From: JALJPB01 sp034111045
GTDB taxonomy: Bacteria > Pseudomonadota > Gammaproteobacteria > Enterobacterales > Alteromonadaceae
Reading direction: 5' to 3'
DNA: 64,000 bases
NCBI GenBank assembly: GCA_034111045.1
Contig: JAWUYA010000024.1
Location: forward strand, 4,363-68,362
This document shows, piece by piece, positions 19,367 through 29,084 of this stretch (within the stretch, counting starts at the first letter, position 1; every line of letters begins with the position of its first letter). The notes below the pieces were generated by a model, which was not told where the DNA came from, made no database searches, and was given only the letters and a program-made list of their open reading frames with translations. Both the position numbers and the translations under genes were made by a program.

Positions 19367-20449
19367 TTATCTTAATTTCAGTGTTGCTAAGCCAATCAAT
19401 ACCAGAATCAATGAAATGATCCAAAATCTGACAATGACTCGTGGCTCTGGCCAACCTTTCAATTCATAATGATGATGAATAGGGGCCATGCGAAATATTC
19501 GCTGACCACGCATTTTGTAGGAGCCTACTTGCAAAATTACCGACACTGTTTCAATGACAAAAACACCGCCCATAATAAACAAAACTAACTCTTGGCGAAC
19601 TAAAATAGCAATAACTCCTAATGCAGCGCCTAAGGCTAATGAGCCAACATCCCCCATAAAAACTTGTGCTGGATAGGTGTTGAACCACAAGAAGCCCAAA
19701 CCCGCACCAACAATAGCAGTGCAGACCACAACAAGTTCACTGGCCATTGCGATATGAGGAATATTTAAATAGGAAGAAAAATTTGCATGCCCCGTCATAT
19801 AAGCAAATATCGCAAATGCTCCAGCAACCATGATGGTTGGCACTATAGCTAAACCATCTAAGCCATCAGTTAAATTAACCGCGTTGCTGGTTCCAACGAT
19901 AACAAAATAACTTAGCAGGATATAAAAGATACCTAGTTGTGGTAATACATCTTTAACAAATGGAATTAACAAGGATGTTTCTTCAGGGCTTTGTGCAAAC
20001 TGATATAAAAACAATGCCGTGGCAAGTCCAGCGACGGTTTGCCAAAAATACTTCCAACGGGCAATTAAACCATTAGCGTCTTTTCGGATAACTTTTCTGT
20101 AATCATCGACAAAACCGATAATACCAAAACTGACAACAACAAATAACACCACCCACACATAGGTATTGCTTAAGTCTGCCCACAATAAAACACTGACGAC
20201 TATAGAGGCTAAAATTAGAATCCCACCCATAGTCGGTGTTCCAGATTTAGATAAATGGCTCTCAGGCCCATCATCTCTAATGGTTTGACCTATTTGCATT
20301 TTTTGTAAATAACGAATCAGCTTAGGACCAAAATATAATGATATTATCAGGGCCGTTAATGTACTGACTATCGCTCTAAACGTTAAATACGAAAACACAT
20401 TAAATGCTGAGTAATATTGAGTTAACAACTCACTTAACCATAGCAACAT
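19367..20449 (-). CDS. mraY: Phospho-MurNAc-pentapeptide transferase MraY
   Basis: MraY moves phospho-MurNAc-pentapeptide to undecaprenyl phosphate (lipid I). At 360 aa and about ten transmembrane helices it has the normal size. Catalytic motifs are DDYRK (first DD), NLTDGLDGLA, and MGDVGSLALGA, with the HHHYE cluster near the C-terminus. It shares one base with the end of murF. Confidence 0.97.
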   Translation of the reverse strand: MLLWLSELLTQYYSAFNVFSYLTFRAIVSTLTALIISLYFGPKLIRYLQKMQIGQTIRDDGPESHLSKSGTPTMGGILILASIVVSVLLWADLSNTYVWVVLFVVVSFGIIGFVDDYRKVIRKDANGLIARWKYFWQTVAGLATALFLYQFAQSPEETSLLIPFVKDVLPQLGIFYILLSYFVIVGTSNAVNLTDGLDGLAIVPTIMVAGAFAIFAYMTGHANFSSYLNIPHIAMASELVVVCTAIVGAGLGFLWFNTYPAQVFMGDVGSLALGAALGVIAILVRQELVLFIMGGVFVIETVSVILQVGSYKMRGQRIFRMAPIHHHYELKGWPEPRVIVRFWIISLILVLIGLATLKLR

Positions 20450-21978
20450 TAAACTTGTACTCCATCATTATTTTTATTATTATTTTTATGGCTAGTAATC
20501 GAGCTATCTTTTTGTTTTTTATCGGCTTCATAACCGATAATTTTTTCTACTACATGTTCCATATGAGCGCTACGAGAGCCTTTTACTAAAATTGAAATAG
20601 GTTGCTTTTCATCGCTTAAAATTGCTTTTAGTTTAACTAACAATTGCTCGCGCGAACTAAAATGTTGTGCTTTATCTTGTTGTTTATTATTAGCATTAAA
20701 AGCATCGGAGCTATTTTGGCTTAAAACACCTAGTGTGAATAAATTATCTATCTGCTGATACAGCGCATATTCCCCCACTTCTTGATGGTAACGTCGAGCA
20801 ACTGAACCAAGCTCACCCATGTCACCTAAAATCAAAATACGTTTGCCGCTATAACTTGCCAATACATCAGTCGCCGCTTTCACAGACTCAACATTGGCAT
20901 TGTAAGTATCATCAATAAGCTTTACGTTTTTATTTAACTGATAAATATTTAATCGGCCTTTAACCGGTGTCATTTCTAAAAGGCCTAAACGTATATCCTC
21001 TAAACTCGCCCCAAACTCCACAGCAATAATTGCCGCTGCCACCGCGTTACAAACATTGTGTTTGCCTGGTATAGTTAAGGCGATTTCGCTATTACCTTTT
21101 TCTGTAGTTAAGGTAAAACTAGCACAACCATTTTTATTTAACGTAACATTGGAACTGTAAATATCCGCAAGGCTATCTGGTGAATGCTCTACCGGTTTTT
21201 CACAAGAGAAACGGCGAACAGTTTTATCCACTAAACGCCATTGCCACTTACTCGCATATTTGGAGTCTTGATTATAAATAGCGATACCATCAGCAGATAA
21301 GCCTTCAAAAATCTCGCCTTTTGCACGAGCCACACCACATAAATCACCAAATCCTTCAAGATGAGCAGCGGCAATATTGTTAATGATTGCAACATCAGGT
21401 TTGACTAAATCAGCGGTATATGCAATTTCGCCTAAATGATTTGCGCCCATTTCAATCACAGCGAAGTCATGCTTTTTTTCAAGGCGTAATAAAGTTAACG
21501 GTACGCCAATATCGTTATTAAAATTCCCCTCTGTCGCTAGCACATTACCGAGACGTGACAGAATTTCAGCAACCATTTCTTTTACTGTGGTTTTACCACT
21601 ACTGCCTGTTATGCCAACTGTTTTTGGTGCAACCTGCTGTTTAACATAAGCGCCAATTTTACCTAAGGCAATTCGAGTATCTTTGACGATAATTTGCGGC
21701 GTTTTAAATTGACTACCTGCATTGCCATGTTCAGCTGATAAATGGTCGGTAAATAAGTGATCAACAATTACTGCACCACAGCCCAAATTCTCGACTTGTT
21801 TGAGAAAACGATGACCATCAAAATTTGGTCCTTTTAAAGCGAGAAAGACTTCACCATTTTGCAACGACCTACTGTCCGTCACTATTTTATTAATGATTTT
21901 TTTACCCGTATCTATTTGCTCACTCACTAGTGTGCCTTCAACCGCTTCAGCTAGTTCAGACAAGGATAAATTAATCAT
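20449..21978 (-). CDS. murF: UDP-MurNAc-tripeptide--D-Ala-D-Ala ligase MurF
   Basis: MurF adds D-Ala-D-Ala to complete the precursor. The 509 aa contain VTDSRSLQNGEVFLALKG in the N-terminal domain, the ATP loop TGSSGKTTVKEMVAEIL, EMGANHLGEIAYTA, and IDDTYNANVESVKAA in the C-terminal ligase domain. The protein ends in an unusually Asn/Lys-rich tail of about 30 residues that looks disordered. It overlaps murE by 4 bases. Confidence 0.97.
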   Translation of the reverse strand: MINLSLSELAEAVEGTLVSEQIDTGKKIINKIVTDSRSLQNGEVFLALKGPNFDGHRFLKQVENLGCGAVIVDHLFTDHLSAEHGNAGSQFKTPQIIVKDTRIALGKIGAYVKQQVAPKTVGITGSSGKTTVKEMVAEILSRLGNVLATEGNFNNDIGVPLTLLRLEKKHDFAVIEMGANHLGEIAYTADLVKPDVAIINNIAAAHLEGFGDLCGVARAKGEIFEGLSADGIAIYNQDSKYASKWQWRLVDKTVRRFSCEKPVEHSPDSLADIYSSNVTLNKNGCASFTLTTEKGNSEIALTIPGKHNVCNAVAAAIIAVEFGASLEDIRLGLLEMTPVKGRLNIYQLNKNVKLIDDTYNANVESVKAATDVLASYSGKRILILGDMGELGSVARRYHQEVGEYALYQQIDNLFTLGVLSQNSSDAFNANNKQQDKAQHFSSREQLLVKLKAILSDEKQPISILVKGSRSAHMEHVVEKIIGYEADKKQKDSSITSHKNNNKNNDGVQV

Positions 21979-23576
21979 AGTTTGTCTCCTTTTTGGAAAA
22001 AACTATGCACCACATCTCTTTCATTATAAGAAATTTTCTTGTCTCCAATTAAGATGTTGTCTTCGTGTCCTTTACCCGCGAATAAAACGATGTCATTGGT
22101 TTTAGCATCAGAAAGAGTTGAAAGTACGGCTTGTTGTCGATCTAGGATTATGGTGATGCTTTCTAGATGTTGACAACGTGATAAAATATCATTCACTATC
22201 ATGTCAGGTGATTCACTTCTAGGGTTATCATTGGTCAGAACAACATGGTCTGCTAAGCGTTCAGCAATGATGCCCATTAACGCTCTTTTACCTTTATCTC
22301 GGTCACCACCACAGCCAAAAACCACCCAAAGTTCACCTTGGCAATGTTGCCGACAAGCCAGTAATGCATTTTCTAATGCATCTGGGGTGTGAGCATAATC
22401 TACAACAGCAGTGACTTGCTCATCTTTAGTGATTGTTTCCATACGACCAATAATGGGCGTTACTGTAGCAATACTTTTAGCAATATCGGTTAAAGCAATT
22501 TGTTCAGTGAATAATACCGCAATCGCCGCTAATAGATTATCAACATTAAAGTCAGCCATTAGTGGGCTGTTAATGTTGATATCCCCTAAATGCGAGCGTA
22601 ATATAAAATTAACACCATTTCTATGGTGTTTAATCTGATCTGCTTGAACAAATTCTTTATATTGATTAATGTATTTACTTCGACCATAGACAATTGTTCG
22701 TTGCTCTGTTGGCCAATTTTTTAACCATTGCTGGCTGATTGCATCATCACCATTAACGATTGCTACCTGTGAAGCGTCATCAGTAAATAACTTGCGTTTT
22801 GCTTGTGCATAGTTTGCCATGGTTTGATGGAAATCCAAGTGATCACGACTTAAATTAGTAAACAGTGCCACATTAAATAAATCATTGGTAACTCGGCGCT
22901 GCTCTAGCGCGTGAGAAGAGACTTCCATAGCAACGTGACTAATTCCCTCGGTAACAAAGCCAGCGAGTAATTGGCTTAATTGTGTTGCTCCCGGAGTGGT
23001 GTTTTTTAGGGGGGTTAACTGTGCTAATTTACCTGCGCCATTGGTGCCAATTACCGCAGATGACTTGCCATGTTGTTCAAGTAATTTGGCAATTAGTTGA
23101 CTGGTAGTTGTTTTACCGTTGGTACCTGTAATGCCAATCATCACCATTTTACTTTGCGGTTGCTGATAATAAGCGTTTGCTAAAGCAAATAAGCAGTGGT
23201 TGAGTTGATAAAACTCAATAATTGCAATTTTTTGCGTTAACTTTTTTTTATCTGCTTTTTTTACAATAGGGGTACGCCACAATACATTACCATGTTGTTG
23301 TTTATTTTGGCATTGTGCTAGAACAAGCAAGGCACCAGAGGCAATCGCTTGATCAATATATTCTCGGCCATCTTGAGCGCTTCCGATAACCGCACAAAAT
23401 ATATCGCCGTGATTCAAATCACGGCTGTTATTAACCAGTTTATGTACACTCGCCTGCGCATTAATTAACTTATTGACATAACCTGTGATATCAACATTTG
23501 TGCTAGCGATTAAATTATTTGGGATGCCGAAGTCAGCTAAAGTAGACAAAATGGAGTAAGGTGCGAGATCAGACAT
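21975..23576 (-). CDS. murE: UDP-MurNAc-L-Ala-D-Glu--meso-DAP ligase MurE
   Basis: MurE adds the third residue of the stem peptide. The motif DNPR (in TNDNPRSESPD) indicates meso-diaminopimelate as substrate. Other motifs are the ATP loop TGTNGKTTTSQLIA, ATP-domain THVAMEVSSHALEQ-type sequence and VVDYAHTPDALENAL. Two starts are possible. The ATG at 23576 lies about 9 bases after AAGG, while the one at 23582 lies only about 3 after it, so 23576 is preferred. The start region overlaps the ftsI 3' end. Confidence 0.96.
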   Translation of the reverse strand: MSDLAPYSILSTLADFGIPNNLIASTNVDITGYVNKLINAQASVHKLVNNSRDLNHGDIFCAVIGSAQDGREYIDQAIASGALLVLAQCQNKQQHGNVLWRTPIVKKADKKKLTQKIAIIEFYQLNHCLFALANAYYQQPQSKMVMIGITGTNGKTTTSQLIAKLLEQHGKSSAVIGTNGAGKLAQLTPLKNTTPGATQLSQLLAGFVTEGISHVAMEVSSHALEQRRVTNDLFNVALFTNLSRDHLDFHQTMANYAQAKRKLFTDDASQVAIVNGDDAISQQWLKNWPTEQRTIVYGRSKYINQYKEFVQADQIKHHRNGVNFILRSHLGDININSPLMADFNVDNLLAAIAVLFTEQIALTDIAKSIATVTPIIGRMETITKDEQVTAVVDYAHTPDALENALLACRQHCQGELWVVFGCGGDRDKGKRALMGIIAERLADHVVLTNDNPRSESPDMIVNDILSRCQHLESITIILDRQQAVLSTLSDAKTNDIVLFAGKGHEDNILIGDKKISYNERDVVHSFFQKGDKL

Positions 23577-25428
23577 TGTCATTCACCTTAGTTTCATCAG
23601 CGTTACTGGCTGTTTTATCTGATAGTGTTTTATCTGATAGTGTTCTGGCTGACATACGGTTAAAGGGTATCTCGCTGACTACCTTTTCTTGTTTAACATT
23701 CTTGGCTGTATTGTTTGCATCTGGGGCAACGTTTAAGACTCTTAATGCTCCTTTCATTACCCGAGAAAATACCGGTGCAGCTACTTCACCGCCATGGTAC
23801 AAGTCTCCACCTGGCTCATTAATGACCACAACAACAACTAATTCAGGATGAGAAACTGGCGCAATGCCAGCAAATAAACCGACATAATCATTACCATAGC
23901 CTCCGGCAATAGATTTACGGCTAGTGCCTGTTTTTCCGCTAACACGATAACCTGCAATTTTGGCTTTTGGTGTGTGTTTATCAACAACGGTTTCTAACAT
24001 TTCAATGATGTTATGGCTAAAATCTTGTGAATATATTCTTTGTTCTTCCACAAAATCATCAGGCTCATTAGCTTGCTTGACAATGGTTAACGGTCGTTTA
24101 ACCCCTCCATTAGCAAGTGTGGTATAAAAACGAGCGAGTTGCATGGGAGTAATTGCTAAACCATAACCAAAAGAGAGCGTTGCTAATTCAAATTTTGACC
24201 AGCGTGGACGGTCATGCATAATACCGGCACTTTCACCAATGAGACCTGTGCCAGTATCATTGGCAAATCCTGCTTCAAAAAACTTATCGAGTAAATATTC
24301 TTTAGGGACTGATAAGGCGAGTTGGGCCGTACCCATATTAGATGAATACACAAGAATATCTTCAAGACTGAGTTTACCGCGATTAACCAGGTCACTCACT
24401 CTTCTGCCACCTAATCGCATCCAGCCGGGGTTAGTATTGATCACCGTTTTAGTTTTTACTGAGCCAAATTCTAAAGCGCTTAAGACCGTTAATGGTTTGA
24501 CGGTAGAACCCGGTTCATAAACATCCGTTATTGCTCGGTTGCGAAAACGATGTGTTGCTGTATTGTTGCGATTATTGGGGTTATAAGACGGGCTATTAAC
24601 TAAAGCAAGAATTTCACCGGTATGAATATTGGTGACAACCACTGAGCCCGATGTGGCTTTGAATGCTTGTACAGCACCCTTTAGTTCTCGGTAAGCTATC
24701 GCTTGAATACGTTGATCAATACTTAAAGTAAGATCTTTTGGCTCTTCGGATTTTTCTTCTGAAATAATTTCAATTTTTCGTCCTTTAGCATCTTTACGAT
24801 ATGTTTTATTGCCGTCTGTACCTGTCAGTAACTGATTATATAAACGTTCAATGCCCTCAATACCCTTATCATCTACATCAGTAAAGCCGACAACGTGAGA
24901 GCTAATTTCTCCTGTTGGATAAAAGCGTTTTGATTCTTTACGTAAATGAATGCCTGGAATTTTTAACTCACGAATGTAGTTTGCCATTGCAGGGGAAACT
25001 TGGCGTTCGATATAAACAAAACGCTTAGTCGGATTACGTACTAAGCGTTTTGTTATGGTGTTAACGTCTTGACCTAGAACGTCAGCTAATGCTTGCCAAT
25101 GATCAACCATAGCAAGAGCATTATTTTTCATGATGATTTGAGGATCTGCCCAAACAGTTTCTACGGGTACGCTTATCGCTAATTCATACCCATTTCTATC
25201 AAGGATATTGCCACGTTGCACGGTATTGGCCAACGTACGAATTGAGCGCATATCACCCTGCTTTTTCAACATCTCAGGTTCAATAATTTGAATATAAGCA
25301 GCGCGGCCAATCAAGGCCGTATAAATTAGAAAAACAAGAGCCATCACCACGTAAAAACGCCATGTTGTTGTTGGCTTATCTTTGGCTGATTTTGCCATGC
25401 CTGAATTTTTTGCTGATTTTTCGCTCAT
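23569..25428 (-). CDS. ftsI: Septal peptidoglycan transpeptidase FtsI (PBP3)
   Basis: This 619-aa class B penicillin-binding protein cross-links septal peptidoglycan. It has a cytoplasmic N-terminus, a transmembrane helix at about 26-46, a pedestal domain and a transpeptidase domain with nucleophile S308 in GSTVKP, then SSN, then SGKTGTS. The C-terminal tail is longer and more polar than in E. coli, and carries a tandem LSDKT duplication. It precedes murE with overlap and follows ftsL. Confidence 0.97.
   Translation of the reverse strand: MSEKSAKNSGMAKSAKDKPTTTWRFYVVMALVFLIYTALIGRAAYIQIIEPEMLKKQGDMRSIRTLANTVQRGNILDRNGYELAISVPVETVWADPQIIMKNNALAMVDHWQALADVLGQDVNTITKRLVRNPTKRFVYIERQVSPAMANYIRELKIPGIHLRKESKRFYPTGEISSHVVGFTDVDDKGIEGIERLYNQLLTGTDGNKTYRKDAKGRKIEIISEEKSEEPKDLTLSIDQRIQAIAYRELKGAVQAFKATSGSVVVTNIHTGEILALVNSPSYNPNNRNNTATHRFRNRAITDVYEPGSTVKPLTVLSALEFGSVKTKTVINTNPGWMRLGGRRVSDLVNRGKLSLEDILVYSSNMGTAQLALSVPKEYLLDKFFEAGFANDTGTGLIGESAGIMHDRPRWSKFELATLSFGYGLAITPMQLARFYTTLANGGVKRPLTIVKQANEPDDFVEEQRIYSQDFSHNIIEMLETVVDKHTPKAKIAGYRVSGKTGTSRKSIAGGYGNDYVGLFAGIAPVSHPELVVVVVINEPGGDLYHGGEVAAPVFSRVMKGALRVLNVAPDANNTAKNVKQEKVVSEIPFNRMSARTLSDKTLSDKTASNADETKVNDNV
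23611..23640. repeat. 15-base tandem duplication in the 3' end of ftsI
   Basis: The 15-base unit TGTTTTATCTGATAG occurs twice head to tail, with a decayed third partial copy after it. It stays in frame and adds a second TLSDK to the disordered FtsI tail. Confidence 0.8.
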
Positions 25429-25455
25429 TACGCTCTTTTAGTTGTATTCATCATA

Positions 25456-25770
25456 TTAAGGTAGTGAAATAATCACTTCGGTTTTCGCTGTTGGCCTTTT
25501 CATTTTTAATAATTTTTGTGCTTTACTTTCAATGGCACTATGCTCAGCTAAACTATTTTGTTCTATTAATAAATTACGCCATTCAATATCTAACTCATCA
25601 CGCTCAGCTAATAAAACTTCTAAACTACTGGTACTTTGGCGATTCAAGTGAGTAAAGTAAATCACTGAGAATGCGCTAAAAACAACTAATATCAATATGA
25701 TATAAGTTAATAAATGCCGTTGTAGGTCATACCAAATATCAACGGCTAAATTCGTTCTATCTGCTGCCAT
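25456..25770 (-). CDS. ftsL: Cell division protein FtsL
   Basis: FtsL is the small bitopic protein that pairs with FtsB and binds FtsQ. The 104 aa have one transmembrane helix (about 19-39) followed by a leucine-zipper-like coiled coil (about 45-80), the normal topology. Identification rests on size, topology and its place between rsmH and ftsI. Confidence 0.92.
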   Translation of the reverse strand: MAADRTNLAVDIWYDLQRHLLTYIILILVVFSAFSVIYFTHLNRQSTSSLEVLLAERDELDIEWRNLLIEQNSLAEHSAIESKAQKLLKMKRPTAKTEVIISLP

Positions 25771-25787
25771 AATAAAAAGTTAACACG

Positions 25788-26741
25788 TTATCTAGGTAAA
25801 CGTTGGGCAATGCGTAAAACAGAGCTTCGCGAACGAACATTAGCCTCAACTTCATTTTGACTTGGTTTTAATCTACGACCAATTAAGGCGAGTTTTTTAC
25901 CTTTTTGTAATTCTTCTTCAGTAATAGGCAAACCACGGGGTACTTGTTTACCTTGTGAATGTTTTTTCATGAATTGCTTAACTAATCTGTCTTCAAGTGA
26001 ATGAAAACTAATAACAACTAAGCGACCTTCTGCAGCCAATATGGTCAATGAAGCATTTAATACTTTTTCTATTTGTTCAAGCTCGCTATTGATATACATG
26101 CGGATAGCTTGAAAGCTTCGAGTTGCAGGATGTTTTTTAATTTCTCGTTGTGGCGCTGTTGTTTTTATTAATTTGGCAAGCTCACCGGTGCGAGTGAGTG
26201 GGTATTGTTCACGGTTATCAACAATGGCGTTAGCGATACGCCAAGCATGCTTTTCTTCACCAAATGTTCTCAGTACCCAAGTAATATCTTCAACATCAGC
26301 AACGGCTAGCCACTCTGCTGCGGTTTGACCTTTAGAGGTGTCCATTCGCATATCAAGAGGGCCATCTTTCATAAAACTAAAACCACGCTGAGCTTCATCA
26401 AGTTGTGGTGACGAAACACCTAAATCAAGTAAAATCCCATCAATTTTCTCGACCAGTTGCTGACTCTCAACCATATGCTCTAATTCAGCAAAACCTTGAT
26501 GTTCAATAGTAAATCGCGCATCGTTTTTAAACTTTTCAGCTGCAACAATAGCAGAGGGGTCTCTATCGATCGCAATTAACCGACCTTTGTCAGACAATTG
26601 AGACAAAATATGTGCTGAGTGTCCACCTCGACCAAAAGTACAGTCGATATAACACCCATCAGGATTTATCGCCAAGCCATCAATAGCTTCGTCAAGTAAT
26701 ACTGCAATGTGTGAATTATCTTTTGGTATTTCTGTTGACAT
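25788..26741 (-). CDS. rsmH: 16S rRNA m4C1402 methyltransferase RsmH
   Basis: RsmH (MraW) methylates N4 of C1402 in the 16S rRNA P site. The 317 aa carry the SAM loop DCTFGRGGHSAHIL, the LLDLGVSSPQLD block, RGFSFMKDGPLDMRMD and the C-terminal ISFHSLEDRLVKQFM. It lies between mraZ and ftsL in the standard order. Confidence 0.97.
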   Translation of the reverse strand: MSTEIPKDNSHIAVLLDEAIDGLAINPDGCYIDCTFGRGGHSAHILSQLSDKGRLIAIDRDPSAIVAAEKFKNDARFTIEHQGFAELEHMVESQQLVEKIDGILLDLGVSSPQLDEAQRGFSFMKDGPLDMRMDTSKGQTAAEWLAVADVEDITWVLRTFGEEKHAWRIANAIVDNREQYPLTRTGELAKLIKTTAPQREIKKHPATRSFQAIRMYINSELEQIEKVLNASLTILAAEGRLVVISFHSLEDRLVKQFMKKHSQGKQVPRGLPITEEELQKGKKLALIGRRLKPSQNEVEANVRSRSSVLRIAQRLPR

Positions 26742-26763
26742 AGTTTTATCGTTTTATTTATGG

Positions 26764-27222
26764 CTATAGCTGCAAATCAAGTAAGCGTTCTGGTAATTCA
26801 ATCTCGCTTGGCGCAATGGTATTAATATTTTGCTGCATTTGAGATTGCCATGCAGCTTCATTCCAGATTTCAAACTTTCTTAACTGCCCGACTAACACCA
26901 CATTTTTTTCTAAGCTGGCATATTGTCTAAGAGGCCCTGAGATCAGTAACCGACCATTTTTATCTATTGCACAATCGGAGGCGTTACCTAATAATTTTTG
27001 TTGAGCTAAACGTTCAACTCTATTCATGCTAGATAATTCACATAATTTAAGTTCAATTTCTTCCCATTCAGCCAGTGGATAAAGTAATAAAGAAGGGTAT
27101 TGCAGATCAATAGTACATACCATTTTCCCTTCGCAATCGGCAAAAAGCTCCTCGCGATACCTGGTTGGTACCGTGATACGATTTTTATTATCAAGTGTAA
27201 TTGCGCTAGTGCCTCTAAACAT
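26764..27222 (-). CDS. mraZ: Transcriptional regulator MraZ
   Basis: MraZ is an AbrB-like DNA-binding protein that represses the dcw operon in E. coli. The 152 aa contain two tandem SpoVT/AbrB-like half-domains, the first near residues 7-54 (LDNKNRITVPTRYRE) and the second near 77-124 (IDKNGRLLISGPLR). It heads the cluster, and its own likely operator lies 39-68 bases upstream of the ATG, which suggests autoregulation. Confidence 0.96.
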   Translation of the reverse strand: MFRGTSAITLDNKNRITVPTRYREELFADCEGKMVCTIDLQYPSLLLYPLAEWEEIELKLCELSSMNRVERLAQQKLLGNASDCAIDKNGRLLISGPLRQYASLEKNVVLVGQLRKFEIWNEAAWQSQMQQNINTIAPSEIELPERLLDLQL

Positions 27223-27260
27223 AAAGCCTTTTTTTTATTTTTATTACATTTTTGAAGATA

Positions 27261-27290
27261 AAATCCACTTTTACCCACTTTTTACCACTT
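27261..27290 (-). promoter_or_regulatory. Probable MraZ operator: three 10-bp-spaced repeats
   Basis: On the minus strand three copies of AAGTGG begin exactly 10 bases apart (AAGTGGTAAA, AAGTGGGTAA, AAGTGGATTT). MraZ of E. coli is known to bind TGGG-type direct repeats one helical turn apart upstream of its own gene. The placement between a sigma70-like promoter and mraZ fits. Confidence 0.75.
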
Positions 27291-27296
27291 ATATAC

Positions 27297-27326
27297 AGTT
27301 TAGTGACTAATACAAAGAATTGTCAA
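27297..27326 (-). promoter_or_regulatory. Probable dcw-cluster promoter
   Basis: On the minus strand a perfect TTGACA -35 box (27321-27326) is followed after 18 bases by TAAACT (27297-27302, four of six matches to TATAAT). Transcription would begin close to the MraZ repeats. Confidence 0.6.
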
Positions 27327-27576
27327 GCAAATATTTATTAATTTGATCACGCTAGAGTTCAATAAAATTGAGGGGTTTGGTGAAGTTTATGAAATGGTGG
27401 AACTTTGTGGATATCCATCCCAAATAATGTAAAACAAAACGTATTTCATTACATTCTTTGTCTATAGGAAGCTAAACAATGTATAAGAAGTAAACTATAT
27501 CGTCATGGCCACTTCAACATGCGCTATTTCGCAGTTAAAAAAGATAAAATAAATGACTACATCAAACGCATTATCT
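27327..27576. other. Intergenic stretch upstream of the dcw promoter
   Basis: With the leader and promoter, the mraZ-to-permease gap totals 354 bases. These outer 250 bases are AT-rich and show no open frame, RNA fold or repeat that I can support. The end of the same-strand permease gene lies at its left edge. Confidence 0.5.
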
Positions 27577-28449
27577 TTAAACCTTGATACCAATTAAACC
27601 GATCACTAATAACCAAAAAGCAAAAAACAACTTTAGTCGGCTTGCTGATAGACGTGAAACAATACTCTTAGCAACGATGCCACCTAATACTGCACTAGGA
27701 CCAGCAAATAGTACTACCTGCCAGAAAACTTGAAAATCAATCAAGGTATGTTGCCAAATAGCCGACCAAACAGTAATTGCTGATACAACCACCGCTGCAG
27801 CAACAGCCATATTAATGTCAAAACGCCTAATAATTAAATAAATGGCCAATAGCTCGCCAACACCAACAGATAACCATGCGGTTAATGTTCCACCTAACAA
27901 ACCAATTAATATTAATGCAAACCAGTCAAAGGGTTTTATTTGGCTACGTTCTCTTTGCGGTTTTAATAAATACACAGTGGTAACAATAAATACACCAAGA
28001 ACAAGTGAAAACCAGCTAAAACTTTGATGTAAGGAAGAAGGAGGAGCGAGTTGATAACCATACACCAACCATATACCCATTACCGAAGCGACGGCGGTAA
28101 TGGCAATTATCCGTTTGAAGCCATGCCATAACCGGAGTTCGGTTTTTTCAGTTTGATAGTGATGCCACCAAGTTATTGCACCAGCAGTCATACCAAAACA
28201 TTGAATAGCAAAACTGGTGGCTATCGATTGGCTTTCAGTGAAATTGAGTTGATTAAACATAGGAATAAAAACAACACCACCACCGGCGCCAGTGGTGTTG
28301 GCAAAAATAGCGCCTAACATGCCGAGAAAGCTGAACAACACATAGTCGGCCATGTCATTAATAGACAGAGGCGCAAAAAACAACATCCAACCCCAAACAG
28401 TCATAAAAGTAATCATAAAAAACTGTTTAGGAAAACGGCTTAGCATCAT
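27577..28449 (-). CDS. TauE/SafE-family membrane permease
   Basis: This protein of about 290 aa has roughly eight transmembrane helices and the family's Gly/Ala-rich first repeat (GAIFANTTGAGGGVVFIP) and second repeat (LLGGTLTAWLSVGVGELLAIYL). The family exports sulfite, sulfoacetate or similar anions; the substrate here is unknown. The upstream in-frame codon is GTG at 28455, and the ATGs at 28449 and 28446 are more likely starts. It lies 12 bases after the YcxB-like gene. Confidence 0.8.
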   Translation of the reverse strand: MMLSRFPKQFFMITFMTVWGWMLFFAPLSINDMADYVLFSFLGMLGAIFANTTGAGGGVVFIPMFNQLNFTESQSIATSFAIQCFGMTAGAITWWHHYQTEKTELRLWHGFKRIIAITAVASVMGIWLVYGYQLAPPSSLHQSFSWFSLVLGVFIVTTVYLLKPQRERSQIKPFDWFALILIGLLGGTLTAWLSVGVGELLAIYLIIRRFDINMAVAAAVVVSAITVWSAIWQHTLIDFQVFWQVVLFAGPSAVLGGIVAKSIVSRLSASRLKLFFAFWLLVIGLIGIKV

Positions 28450-28461
28450 GGTCACAAGAGG

Positions 28462-28950
28462 CTATTGAATTTTTAACAATGCTTGTGTGTTTATAAATGC
28501 CACCGCAGCCTCAGATAGACATCTAGCGGAGAGATAATTTTTTCCCGCACAATGATAAAGCAACCAACCTTGAGCGGTTTGTTCAATTTTTGTGATGTCA
28601 GCCCATGAAATATTACTTTCAACATAGAAAGACTTACTACTCACACCTTTATCATCTATTGTTAATTTAACATCGGCATTGGCCGCTTTACTTATCAATT
28701 GTCTGGCTAACCACCAAGACTTTCGAAAACGTATACTTAATGCTTCAATAGCACCTAGAGCAACGATAAACCATGCTGCGTATGGGTTTACTACTGTAAA
28801 TAGGAGAATAGCTAAGCCAAATACAGCTAAAACAATTGATTTAAAATACACAGTCTTAGTGTGATCTAAGGTAACAGACTCATCAAAAGTTTCACTGAAA
28901 TGGCTTTTATCTAATATATAAGTTGTTGCATAGTAAAAAGGTGTCGTCAT
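28462..28950 (-). CDS. YcxB-like membrane protein
   Basis: The 162-aa protein has two adjacent transmembrane helices (about 35-75, separated by a short turn around NPYA) and a C-terminal strand-rich domain (about 95-155) with ISWADITKIEQTAQGWLLY, characteristic of the YcxB-like family. No function is established for this family. It probably shares a transcript with the permease downstream. Confidence 0.65.
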   Translation of the reverse strand: MTTPFYYATTYILDKSHFSETFDESVTLDHTKTVYFKSIVLAVFGLAILLFTVVNPYAAWFIVALGAIEALSIRFRKSWWLARQLISKAANADVKLTIDDKGVSSKSFYVESNISWADITKIEQTAQGWLLYHCAGKNYLSARCLSEAAVAFINTQALLKIQ

Positions 28951-29084
28951 TAGAATTTAACTTTGTTTAACTTTGATTACAATATGTTAGTGTATCTAGA
29001 AGTGGCTTGCCTTGGTAGTTATTTTGCTTAGCTTTATTGAGTTAGCAACTATCCCAAACGGCAAACGCCATTAAATAACCTCTC

